Positions 6,408 to 14,190 of a stretch of 36,531 bases of DNA are shown piece by piece (the first letter of the stretch is position 1; every line of letters begins with the position of its first letter). Origin of the DNA: a virus; IMG/VR virus record IMGVR_UViG_3300035698_017492, positions 1 to 36,531 of that record. One strand, 5' to 3'. Both the position numbers and the translations under genes were made by a program. The notes under the pieces were generated by a model, which worked only from the letters and a program-made list of their open reading frames with translations, did not search any database and was not told the DNA's origin.

Positions 6408-9287
6408 TTAAAATTCCTCATTAATGAAGTCTGGCCTTGCATTGAGCTCCATTTCTTCAGATACTAACAACGCTTTCAAAAACTCAATGAACTTAGGTGT
6501 CTTGCGATAGCCACGACCATCTCGTTGTAGTGCGTTCTTACGCACAAGCAAAGAAAGTAACTGTGCAGTAGGGCCTTTGTCCCACCCACACCAATCACAT
6601 ATATCCCTGAACTCAATTAGATTAGTGTACAACAGCTGCTGCACAAAGTCCTCTGGAAACGGTGACTGCAAGATACGTTGTGACAATAACTTTGGGTTCA
6701 ATAAAGTGTTGGTAGCACTAACGGCTTTGCTGAAATCACGATATCCAAAGACACTTTCTGAATAGGTTTTCTCAAGATATTTTGTAATGTACTCAACGTG
6801 GCACTTTCTTACTATCACTTTGTGCAAGTCATCATCTGACACTGAGAACGTTCGGCATGCCAACGCAATTGACAATCTACAAAGCTTAAATCTCATTGAA
6901 CCACGATCAACGATGGGAATAATCTCTGTAAACATTGTACAAAGTCTCGTTGCTTCATCAAGAATAAAATCAACCGCTTCATCTGTGAATGTCACTTGTT
7001 CAGTCGTTCGTGTCCACGCCCAAAGAATTAGTGACTTACTTAATTTCGATGTATGTTTGTGCTCAACATGTGGCCTATACTTTTGGAGTTTATTAAGCAC
7101 ATCCGATTTGATCTGAGTTGACGCTGTGATTAAGACCGTATCGAATCGTCGTATGTCTTCAAGACTACCAATCAATTCCTTCACAGCTTCAATACCAAAA
7201 TTATATGAACTGATCGGCAAGTCACTGCGTGGATTGCTCACCATGATTAATCTTGTTCTGGCATGGGTTCGTCGTTTTTCAATTTTTGGAATTTCTGCAA
7301 CTCCCGACGAACGCATGTCTGTAAGTTTTCCAATAACTTCAACACTTGTTCCTTTGATTTCTTCGAGGATGACAAGCCTTTTATCATGAGTCGGTATGAC
7401 ACCCCATGTGACAAACCACCGATTACCAGAACTGACCTGTTGTAAACCTCCGAGTAATCCTGCGACCGTGGCGTTTTTACATTCAATTCTCTCTCCGAGT
7501 CCATAATGCTCCATTAATCTTAAAATCGCTTCTGATTTTCCCTGTGAACTGTCCCCAGTAATTAAAGTCTCTACCCAACCTTTTGTAAGCTTACCATCGA
7601 ACTTGAATAACAACGCACTGTGATACGTCAAGTCAATCACAAAGTGTAGTGGTTGTCGTTCAAAAATGTGCGTGATGTTTGCAGACAAGTCATCATAGAT
7701 GTCTTTCAATTTTTCGTCTATGGATTCTACTGTCCACTCTTCTGGTTGAAAAACTTTTAATTCACTAAGCTCGTCGTCACTAGGTTGAAAATTTGACAAT
7801 GCATCTTCAGTGGTCTTTGATTCACTGATTAAAATTATACTCTGTTGTGTTTTTGGGTGGGGGTACATCCTACCAATGAATTCATAATTTTCATTGGTCT
7901 CAAGACCATGACCGACGCACAAAGCTGGTTGTAAAATGTCATCTACAGATCGTGAACTAATCTCAAGCTGTGGGGATAATCTTATGTCCTCAACGTTATA
8001 ATATGTACTTGGTTTGAATTCAACATTTTTACATGTGGGTATGTGCAAACCTTCCATTAATGAATCTCGTTGCCCGACTTTCGATGTCGCTACCATCTCC
8101 AATATTGCAGGTGACTCAGGATGTAATTCAATACTTACCATCCCATCTTCACCAGGATTTTCTGCAAAGATCGGGCATATACTACATCCATTTTGGTTTC
8201 TGTCACAGCTAACTTTTATTTTCTTAGGTATAACATATGGTGCAGTGTCCATTGCTGTCACTGTTGCTTTTATTCTGATTCGTTTACCCGTGTACTTAGC
8301 ACGTGATGCTTGGTTCAAATGTAGATCAATAATCTCTGTACTTGACTCAGCGCTTACTTCAAAAATAGACTCCCATTCAGGGGTTTCTTCCATGAGTCTA
8401 ATGAAACTCGGTCCAGTTTTCTTCTCTGGTCCGAAGTAATCATTAACATCACCTGTTGGATATTTTTCAATGTCCAGCGGTAATAGCATATTGTGGATTT
8501 TGCTTGCATCTTTCTTCAGTCTAGCACAAACAGAATCAGATGCTTTTCTTCCCTCTTTGTCTATGTCGTAACACACAAACACTTCTTTAGATTTAAAGTG
8601 TTGGTTGAAACTTATTTCCCAGTTACCTTCGCCTGCTGTTGCAGTAATTGCACCGATGCCTTTACGATTTAATCTTGCAGCTGCAACAATGGCCTTAATT
8701 TCTCCACCGCACAAAACTATTTTGTCATACTTTAATTGATCAAGAGGGAACAATCTAATCTTGCCATGTCCTCTTTTATTTTTCATTTTTTCAGGACCAG
8801 GAGCACCTGGTAGATACCTACGGACATTGACAGTAATTCCATTTACATTTGTAATTGGTATACTGATTCTGCCATCATCAAATCCTAACCTATATTTTCT
8901 AATGTCCCTGTCTGTCACACCCCTGTCACGTAGTGCTTTTAATAAAGGTTTCGCAGTCCAAATATTTTCATGCCATCGTTCAACGGCACTTGTGTCTATA
9001 GGCTTTACATTTTCAATTGCGTATCTTTGTGACAAACTTTCCCACATCACAACACGAGTTGTGCTTAGTGCTTTCGCTAAAAATGAAACTAGATCTCCCT
9101 TAGCCCCACAACCAGCAGTATGACATTTAAACAGATTCTTCTTTAGATTTATGGAGCAGCTTGGAGTTTTATCATCATGAAAAACACACTTAACTTTCAC
9201 CTCGTTGTCTGTTGCAAACTCGTAGGCTATACCGCACCGTTCAAGCTCCGCAAGACATCCAATACTTTGTAGTTGTTGCTCTGTCAT
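6408..9287 (-). CDS. Primase-helicase: CHC2 and TOPRIM primase fused to MCM-like AAA+ helicase
   Basis: A 959-aa replication protein. Residues 34-60 form a DnaG-type zinc finger (C34, H37, C55, C60). A TOPRIM core follows, with GGE194-196 and DID at 241-243, so this end should make RNA primers. Residues about 330-440 look like an MCM N-terminal OB fold with a zinc ribbon (C361, C368, C371). The AAA+ part has Walker A GDSSQGKS (578-585), Walker B LVILEE (638-643), sensor 1 in SNP near 684-686, IRRFD at 712-716 like the MCM arginine finger, and an MCM-like DRGSMRFKLCRL near 794-805. It ends in a probable winged helix. The start lacks an obvious Shine-Dalgarno and lies 19 nt below a terminator-like hairpin. 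Confidence 0.88.
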   Translation of the reverse strand: MTEQQLQSIGCLAELERCGIAYEFATDNEVKVKCVFHDDKTPSCSINLKKNLFKCHTAGCGAKGDLVSFLAKALSTTRVVMWESLSQRYAIENVKPIDTSAVERWHENIWTAKPLLKALRDRGVTDRDIRKYRLGFDDGRISIPITNVNGITVNVRRYLPGAPGPEKMKNKRGHGKIRLFPLDQLKYDKIVLCGGEIKAIVAAARLNRKGIGAITATAGEGNWEISFNQHFKSKEVFVCYDIDKEGRKASDSVCARLKKDASKIHNMLLPLDIEKYPTGDVNDYFGPEKKTGPSFIRLMEETPEWESIFEVSAESSTEIIDLHLNQASRAKYTGKRIRIKATVTAMDTAPYVIPKKIKVSCDRNQNGCSICPIFAENPGEDGMVSIELHPESPAILEMVATSKVGQRDSLMEGLHIPTCKNVEFKPSTYYNVEDIRLSPQLEISSRSVDDILQPALCVGHGLETNENYEFIGRMYPHPKTQQSIILISESKTTEDALSNFQPSDDELSELKVFQPEEWTVESIDEKLKDIYDDLSANITHIFERQPLHFVIDLTYHSALLFKFDGKLTKGWVETLITGDSSQGKSEAILRLMEHYGLGERIECKNATVAGLLGGLQQVSSGNRWFVTWGVIPTHDKRLVILEEIKGTSVEVIGKLTDMRSSGVAEIPKIEKRRTHARTRLIMVSNPRSDLPISSYNFGIEAVKELIGSLEDIRRFDTVLITASTQIKSDVLNKLQKYRPHVEHKHTSKLSKSLILWAWTRTTEQVTFTDEAVDFILDEATRLCTMFTEIIPIVDRGSMRFKLCRLSIALACRTFSVSDDDLHKVIVRKCHVEYITKYLEKTYSESVFGYRDFSKAVSATNTLLNPKLLSQRILQSPFPEDFVQQLLYTNLIEFRDICDWCGWDKGPTAQLLSLLVRKNALQRDGRGYRKTPKFIEFLKALLVSEEMELNARPDFINEEF

Positions 9288-9300
9288 TTAGGTAGCCGTA

Positions 9301-9360
9301 TAAAAAGCGGAGACGTTGGACGCAGGACTAAAACACCACTCATCATCCAACGTCTCTGCT
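9301..9360 (-). terminator. Rho-independent terminator-like hairpin before the primase
   Basis: Arms at 9306-9320 and 9346-9360 form a 15-bp inverted repeat with one mismatch around a 25-nt loop. On the minus strand the stem is followed by GCTTTTTA, the classic intrinsic terminator arrangement. It sits between the SSB-like gene and the primase-helicase, so it may attenuate transcription into the primase and downstream genes. A long-loop hairpin used in replication or as an RNA switch is an alternative. Confidence 0.65.
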
Positions 9361-9425
9361 GTGTGAACACGAATTACAATATACTGTACTATAAACTGTC
9401 TTTAATCTTACTTTAATCTGCTCTA
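9361..9425. other. AT-rich spacer below the SSB-like gene
   Basis: This spacer carries two related ATTAAAG/AATTAAAG words on the minus strand and a TATAGTACAGTATA patch. A weak promoter for the primase could hide here, but no clear -35/-10 pair is seen. Nothing else is recognised. Confidence 0.3.
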
Positions 9426-10274
9426 TTAAAAATCATCAGAGGCAGGAGCAGCCATAGTATCTTTCTCACCAGCTTCAGGTTCGTAGGTTGCTTGAATTGT
9501 TGAAGCAACCCGAAGCTTGTCAAAATCATCATGTAATTGCTCAAAGATTGGTTGTTCGTCTTTCGTCACCCACGGAACTGCATCAGATGGATTCACAATA
9601 TCCAGTCCATACCAATCACCAGAGCCGTCACCGGGACGATACGTCACAACAGCTTCAAACACACAATTAAACAACGAGGTCTTTCTCATCTTGATAAGTG
9701 ACGCGAACTTTTGACCTGAAAAATGCTCACCTTTAGCAAATGACATTACGCATGGTTCACCACCCAACCCATGATTGTAGAGACAAACCAGAAAGTTCAA
9801 ATGCTCGACGTGTCTGATTTGCATTGTGGGATCTTCAGGGTATTTTGGATGTGGTTCAAGCCTTAACTGTTTTGATTTAGATTTTGCAACAATTGGGTCA
9901 TTTGGATCTGTCGTACGATAAATAATCGCAGGCTCTTGGCCTTTGAGTTTGTAAGGATTCCACGTACACCATTCTGCCCAGAACATAACTGGAACAAACT
10001 TGAAACTTGAAATACTACCCTCAACAATTCTCCCTTTACTGTCACGATCATGTTCCGTAATTACAGCATTAGTAGGTGACAGTACAACGTCACTAGTACT
10101 AAATGCTGCAAGCAATTCTGCGGCGGCGGTCTTTTGTATAATCTTAATATATGGTGGCCTAACATATTGCTTTATCTCATCAAGACCTTTTACCTCTTGG
10201 TCTTGTAAAAAGTCTGGTAGTTCAAAGTTTGGAATTACTTTTGTAATTTGGTCACTTACATCTTTCTTTGCCAT
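9426..10274 (-). CDS. Phage DNA-metabolism protein, possible ssDNA-binding protein
   Basis: A 282-aa soluble protein. Near residues 40-60 it has PPYIKIIQKT followed by a beta-rich core with conserved aromatic residues (FWAEWCTWNPY near 98-108). It ends in an acidic-leaning tail finishing SDDF. A short acidic tail ending in Phe is typical of replication SSBs such as T7 gp2.5, where the aromatic end contacts partners. Position between helicase genes and the primase also fits. I do not see a definite OB-fold motif, so the name is tentative. The start ATG at 10274 has AAAGGA eight bases upstream. Confidence 0.55.
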   Translation of the reverse strand: MAKKDVSDQITKVIPNFELPDFLQDQEVKGLDEIKQYVRPPYIKIIQKTAAAELLAAFSTSDVVLSPTNAVITEHDRDSKGRIVEGSISSFKFVPVMFWAEWCTWNPYKLKGQEPAIIYRTTDPNDPIVAKSKSKQLRLEPHPKYPEDPTMQIRHVEHLNFLVCLYNHGLGGEPCVMSFAKGEHFSGQKFASLIKMRKTSLFNCVFEAVVTYRPGDGSGDWYGLDIVNPSDAVPWVTKDEQPIFEQLHDDFDKLRVASTIQATYEPEAGEKDTMAAPASDDF

Positions 10275-10310
10275 GATTCATTCCTTTGTAATTTCATTAG
10301 TGTTTCTATT

Positions 10311-10369
10311 TTCATTACATTCATTTTTCATTACTTCATTACATTCATTTTTCATTACATTCATTTTTT
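10311..10369. repeat. ATG-rich short direct repeats between early genes
   Basis: On the minus strand, ATGAATGTAATGAAAA-like units recur about three times, starting right at the stop codon of the heptad-repeat gene and ending near the start of the SSB-like gene. They contain many ATG and TGA triplets but no long frame. It is probably duplicated spacer; an effect on translation re-initiation is possible. Confidence 0.6.
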
Positions 10370-11167
10370 CTTTCGCTTTGTGAGGATTTCATTCAATGCT
10401 TCATCTTTATTTTTCCCTTCCTCAGAAGCACCTTCGAGTAATTCTAATACTTCATCCAAGCCCTTGTAGGGGGTTATACGCATTGAATACCTTGTATAGG
10501 TGTTTTCAATATTTATTCCTGCAGGCAGTGGTTTCCCTTCCTCTGCAAGATTTGAAATATGCTCCATGACACCGGGCCAATAAGGTTTCACCGTATTGTT
10601 TGCAATAGCAGTTGTGTCTACACCGAGTGCGTCCATAAAAGCATTAAATGCTTCTGGCTCACGTCGTTGATTTGGAATTGCTGCTGCAATTTTTACATTT
10701 GGTGTGCCTGTTGCTAACGCTGCACGAATAGGGTTGTCTTGCTCATTTGTAACCCAGATTGCGCACGCAACATTGATTGCAATTTGTTCAACGCCGTTGC
10801 ACTCTTTACGAAGATCCTCTGAGAATTTTGAAATATCTCTAAGAATATAAATTGTATTAACCATTGCATTCATATCATATTTACCAGATCTTATTTCATC
10901 TCTGATATCAGATACGCATCTGTAGCAGTCTAGATATGTCTGTCTCATCTGCTTGTACTTCAGCAACAAACCATGCAACTGTTTTGTTGATTTACTCACT
11001 ACCTGCTTTGATTCACTCATTGATTGCTTTGATTCACTCATTGATTGTTTTGATTCACTCATTGATTGTTTTGATTCACTCATTGATTGTTTTGATTCAC
11101 TCATTGATTGTTTTGATTCACTCATTGATTGTTTTGTTTCACTCATTGATTGTTTTGTTTCACTCAT
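10361..11167 (-). CDS. Early phage protein with N-terminal heptapeptide repeat
   Basis: A 268-aa protein of unknown function. The first 56 residues are eight tandem heptapeptides, MSETKQS or MSESKQS. A helical region follows (about 60-130), then a C-terminal domain ending in TKRKKK. Every repeat contains an in-frame ATG, but only the first (11167) has a ribosome site, AAGGA seven bases upstream in a leader shared with the two genes before it. The repeat is Ser/Lys/Gln rich and probably disordered or helical. The body resembles uncharacterised phage proteins that sit beside SSB or recombination genes. Confidence 0.75.
   Translation of the reverse strand: MSETKQSMSETKQSMSESKQSMSESKQSMSESKQSMSESKQSMSESKQSMSESKQVVSKSTKQLHGLLLKYKQMRQTYLDCYRCVSDIRDEIRSGKYDMNAMVNTIYILRDISKFSEDLRKECNGVEQIAINVACAIWVTNEQDNPIRAALATGTPNVKIAAAIPNQRREPEAFNAFMDALGVDTTAIANNTVKPYWPGVMEHISNLAEEGKPLPAGINIENTYTRYSMRITPYKGLDEVLELLEGASEEGKNKDEALNEILTKRKKK
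11000..11167 (-). repeat. Eight 21-bp coding tandem repeats
   Basis: A 21-bp unit is repeated eight times with one or two base changes, encoding the heptapeptide MSESKQS. A ninth degenerate unit (VSKSTKQ) follows. Near identity at the DNA level points to recent expansion by slippage. The frame is kept because 21 is a multiple of three. Confidence 0.95.
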
Positions 11168-11169
11168 TA

Positions 11170-11187
11170 CTCTGTCCTTTCCAATCT
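11170..11187 (-). promoter_or_regulatory. Shared ribosome-binding leader, copy at the heptad-repeat gene
   Basis: The minus strand reads GGAAAGGACAGAGTAATG before the start at 11167. The same 18 bases occur before the starts at 11391 and 11609. Here and at 11609 the match continues upstream through AAATCAGATT, so these two leaders share about 28 bases. AAGGA lies seven bases before ATG, an ideal spacing. Confidence 0.75.
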
Positions 11188-11190
11188 GAT

Positions 11191-11391
11191 TTACTTTAAT
11201 TCATTAGCTATTCTTTGTGCTTTCCGAATTTTACTCCTGTAATACATATACAGCTGCGTATACTGTTCTTGCATTATACCTTGCCTCTTTGCCACTGTGC
11301 GATTTTCAGTAATGCGTGCTTGAATTAGAAGATCTAATTCATTTAAAACTTCACGTAGCTCTTTGATCTGATGTGTTTTAGTCTTTGCCAT
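11191..11391 (-). CDS. Small helical early protein
   Basis: A 66-aa basic protein, rich in Lys, Arg, Glu and Leu, likely alpha-helical or coiled coil throughout. Its ATG at 11391 overlaps the TAA of the gene upstream (TAATG) and is preceded by GGAAAGGACAGAG, the same leader used by two neighbouring genes. No family recognised. Translational coupling indicates it is real. Confidence 0.7.
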   Translation of the reverse strand: MAKTKTHQIKELREVLNELDLLIQARITENRTVAKRQGIMQEQYTQLYMYYRSKIRKAQRIANELK

Positions 11392-11609
11392 TACTCTGTC
11401 CTTTCCTTCTCATTGAAACTGTTCACACTAGGATTATTTAATTCGTCATACATCCAATTAGGTTCAATGTCTGCCCAAGACCAACCTTCAACACCATCTA
11501 CATGCAGTGAAAACTTTGGTTTTTCATCTGGCATTTCAGGGTGCTTAATTCCAAGCAAAATTTCTTCAAGCTTAGATGCAATCATTTGCTTTTCTGATTT
11601 ACTAAACAT
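11391..11609 (-). CDS. Small acidic early protein, unknown
   Basis: The start at 11609 gives 72 aa (MFSKSEKQ...). I prefer this ATG over an upstream one at 11696 because it is preceded by GGAAAGGACAGAGTA, the leader shared with the next two genes, and because the longer version would overlap the upstream gene by 95 nt. It overlaps the upstream stop by 8 nt and the downstream start by one base. The product has an N-terminal helix and a Trp-rich middle (WSWADIEPNWMYDEL). Function unknown. Confidence 0.7.
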   Translation of the reverse strand: MFSKSEKQMIASKLEEILLGIKHPEMPDEKPKFSLHVDGVEGWSWADIEPNWMYDELNNPSVNSFNEKERTE

Positions 11610-11949
11610 TACTCTGTCCTTTCCAATCTGATTTTCTAAAAATTCTTTCAACGTAATCACTACTACTCGAATTGAATAGTAGAACTTTGAACTCATTGTA
11701 TTCTTGCGCGATTGCTACCAGTGACACAGACAACGTGACAACTGATCCAACAACACAGATATAATCATCATTGAAATTAAAATGACAATCTACCAATTGC
11801 TTTAGGACTGCTTGACCAAACCTTACATTGTCAAACACTCCGACGCGCCTTTCATTTGGTTTAAATAAATACTCAATGTCACCAAATTTCTCAGCACTTG
11901 AAGTATCAATGAAAGATTTCAATGGTTCAATAATAAATACCTTAGACAT
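11602..11949 (-). CDS. Phage hypothetical protein beside the SNF2 helicase
   Basis: Start taken at 11949 (MSKVFIIE..., 115 aa), where ATG overlaps the helicase stop and AGGGGTGG lies just upstream. A start at 11973 would give eight more residues. The central segment reads FDNVRFGQAVLKQL and DDYICVVGSVVTLSVS, with a hydrophobic stretch near residues 60-80 that looks like a buried strand and helix rather than a membrane anchor. It may be a small alpha/beta protein. No function can be assigned. Confidence 0.7.
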   Translation of the reverse strand: MSKVFIIEPLKSFIDTSSAEKFGDIEYLFKPNERRVGVFDNVRFGQAVLKQLVDCHFNFNDDYICVVGSVVTLSVSLVAIAQEYNEFKVLLFNSSSSDYVERIFRKSDWKGQSNV

Positions 11950-14014
11950 TTTCCACCCCTGTTCTTGGGACATAACTTAAAATCTTTTCCATGATACCTC
12001 TAACGTCTTGTAGTTTCACTGCATTTATTTTCTTATCAATAACACGACATGCAATTTCTTCATCTATAGTTTGTGGGAAAATTAAATCTGTGATCTGAAC
12101 TGAAACTCTTGTTCCTCTTCTCACTGCTCGATCTTCACTCTGTGATCGATGAATCATTGACCAACCTTGAGAGAAGTAAATTTCTTGTGTTGTATTGCAA
12201 CCATGATCTTTTGATGTTCCAACACACTCAGGTATGTGCCCCCATAAATCAAGGCCAACACCTCCAGCAGCAGGATTTCCAATAAAAACTTTTACATCTG
12301 GATCTTCGTTATATGATCTTTCTGCTTCAGCACGATCTTTATCGCTAGTGCCCCCGTAGTATGTGACATGCTTGATTCCTTCTTCTGTGAGTCTTTTTGA
12401 TAATATTTTTATTACATAAACCCAATTGGTCCAAATCAAAGTTTTATCTAATGGGCTTTTTGCTTTGAGGATTTCAACAACAGCTTCTACTTTTGGATTT
12501 GGTGTAATTTCTTCAATGTTGCCACCAGATTCATTTCCAGCATCATCAATTACTAGATCCCATTTAATATATCCAGAAGTGATCTGTGAAAGCCGTAGAA
12601 GTTTTGTAAGAATGTTATTCGCTGTCAATTGCTGATTAGTAGATCTTTCCATATCAGCTTTAATTTCAATGGCTAATCTTTTTTGCAAATTTATATAGCA
12701 TTCACGCTGAAACTTCGACATCTCAACTTCATAAATATCATAGGTCTTATCTGGAAGTTCGGGCATTGCTTCTTTGCGTGTGATCTGAAAGCAAAGTCGT
12801 GCGAATCGCTCTTGAAGAATTGGGAGATTTTGATACCCATTAAGAATTTCTCTGTGATTTTCATCTGCTGGCAGGAACTTTCCATAGTACTTTTTGAAAG
12901 CCTTGTATGTCGTGAAACCACTAAGACCTTCACCTAGCCATTCAAGTTGTGTCCATGCGTCAAATAAATTATTTGCAATTGGTGTTCCAGTCAATCCCGA
13001 ACGACTTTTACAGATTTCTCTTAGTTCAACTATACGTTTCCATCGTTTGGTTTTGTCACTCTTAATCATCTGTGCTTCATCGAGTGAACAATGATCCCAT
13101 TCTACCATGCGAATTGCTTCCCATGATTGTATGACGGATCCATAAGAACAAATCACAACGGTGTATTCACAACCGTCATCTTGTTTGAACGCTTCACACA
13201 TTAGTTTTACCCTATCAAGTTGATTTCCTTGCAGAACAGTCAACTTACCTGGATGCACAGCAAAGTCGATAAACTTGTTGTGCCAAGCCATTCGAACGCA
13301 TTTAGGAACGATGATCAATGCACGATACATTCGAGCTTCTTTTTTATATACCTCGTGTGCTTCGTAACAAACTCTTGAAATTATCACAGGAGTTTTTCCA
13401 GTGCCTTGCTCCCCCCAATGGTTTGCACCATCTTCATGTAATGACGAAAGCAATGCAACTTTCTGTGAACTCATTAATGGTCTGACTGGATGATCAATCC
13501 AATCTTCAGGCATGTCTGGAACGATTCCGTTAAGCTTGTATTCAGCTTTGATTTTAGAATTGAAAGTCTGTTTCACAAATCTTACTAACAAATAATCATA
13601 GACATTCTTCGCGTCGTCATCAAAAGAAAGTTTATCACTTTCCCAAAGTGCGTTAGTCAGAATAGCTGTGAAGTCAGTACATGCAACAAAGTATTGTGCA
13701 TTTCCCCAAGACTGGATGACTTTTCTTTCAGGAAGTCTTTGAACAAATCTTCTGTACATCCAAGATGGAGAAACTTTTCTGTCATCAGATGTAAGAGCAT
13801 AGAATTCAAAAACAAATCGTTTGCCTTTATCGTCGAGTGAGATGTGAAGTTTGTCGTTACGTGCAAAAGGAATACTCGTGAACAACCTTTTTGTAGAATC
13901 ACTTAATGGTTCGATGAACCTTTGTGTGATGGGGTCTATCGGGGGAGTGTTAGATATGATTTTTTGCGAGGATAATCTTAATTGTACTTTTGGCTCTGGT
14001 AAACACAATTGCAT
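11942..14014 (-). CDS. SNF2-family DNA helicase/translocase
   Basis: A 690-aa superfamily 2 ATPase. Walker A is GEQGTGKT (201-208), motif Ia follows as LIIVPKCV (233-240), motif II is DEAQ (312-315) and motif III LTGTP (341-345). The C-terminal lobe has TLIWTNW, NPAAGGVGLDL and the motif VI region SEDRAVRRGT. DEAQ and the motif VI arginines mark the SNF2 group, whose phage members move along duplex DNA in replication, recombination or transcription remodelling. It is the first gene after the consensus promoter at 14085-14113, with AAAGGA ahead of the ATG. The N-terminal 180 residues are not recognised. Confidence 0.92.
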   Translation of the reverse strand: MQLCLPEPKVQLRLSSQKIISNTPPIDPITQRFIEPLSDSTKRLFTSIPFARNDKLHISLDDKGKRFVFEFYALTSDDRKVSPSWMYRRFVQRLPERKVIQSWGNAQYFVACTDFTAILTNALWESDKLSFDDDAKNVYDYLLVRFVKQTFNSKIKAEYKLNGIVPDMPEDWIDHPVRPLMSSQKVALLSSLHEDGANHWGEQGTGKTPVIISRVCYEAHEVYKKEARMYRALIIVPKCVRMAWHNKFIDFAVHPGKLTVLQGNQLDRVKLMCEAFKQDDGCEYTVVICSYGSVIQSWEAIRMVEWDHCSLDEAQMIKSDKTKRWKRIVELREICKSRSGLTGTPIANNLFDAWTQLEWLGEGLSGFTTYKAFKKYYGKFLPADENHREILNGYQNLPILQERFARLCFQITRKEAMPELPDKTYDIYEVEMSKFQRECYINLQKRLAIEIKADMERSTNQQLTANNILTKLLRLSQITSGYIKWDLVIDDAGNESGGNIEEITPNPKVEAVVEILKAKSPLDKTLIWTNWVYVIKILSKRLTEEGIKHVTYYGGTSDKDRAEAERSYNEDPDVKVFIGNPAAGGVGLDLWGHIPECVGTSKDHGCNTTQEIYFSQGWSMIHRSQSEDRAVRRGTRVSVQITDLIFPQTIDEEIACRVIDKKINAVKLQDVRGIMEKILSYVPRTGVENV

Positions 14015-14084
14015 AATGTGATCCTTTGTAATATGTCCTATGTTCTTTGTACTATAAATAATGGTACTTTCTCCATTGTTTACT

Positions 14085-14113
14085 ATTATACTCTATTTTA
14101 ATTGGTTTGTCAA
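14085..14113 (-). promoter_or_regulatory. Perfect consensus sigma70 promoter for the replication operon
   Basis: The minus strand has TTGACA (14108-14113), a 17-bp spacer and TATAAT (14085-14090), an exact match to both sigma70 hexamers at ideal spacing. It points toward the helicase gene, whose ATG is about 70 nt downstream. No other promoter of this strength is seen, so it probably drives the run from 14014 to 344 with host RNA polymerase early in infection. Confidence 0.9.
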
Positions 14114-14152
14114 GTGTAAAATAAAAAACTTTTAAAACTTTTTGCATAAAAA

Positions 14153-14176
14153 CGAAACACGAAACCTATAGCTTCG
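14153..14176 (-). terminator. Possible terminator ending the glycan operon
   Basis: On the minus strand CGAAGC and GTTTCG form a 6-bp stem (one G-U pair) around TATAG at 14160-14176, followed by TGTTTCGTTTTTATG. It sits just below the stop of the last glycosyltransferase and above the early promoter, where a terminator would be expected. The stem is short, so confidence is modest. Confidence 0.45.
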
Positions 14177-14190
14177 GGCTGGGAAAGGGT

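Noticed and set aside
8014-8439. 141-aa plus-strand ORF
   Set aside because: Lies wholly within the primase-helicase gene on the opposite strand, without ribosome site or recognisable domain.
10936-11199. Plus-strand ORFs reading IHSLIVL or CFDSLID repeats
   Set aside because: They are the antisense translation of the 21-bp heptapeptide repeat. No ribosome site, and the minus-strand gene is the coupled one.
11602-11696. Longer start of the 72-aa gene at 11696
   Set aside because: It would overlap the upstream gene by 95 nt and lacks the strong leader found at 11609.
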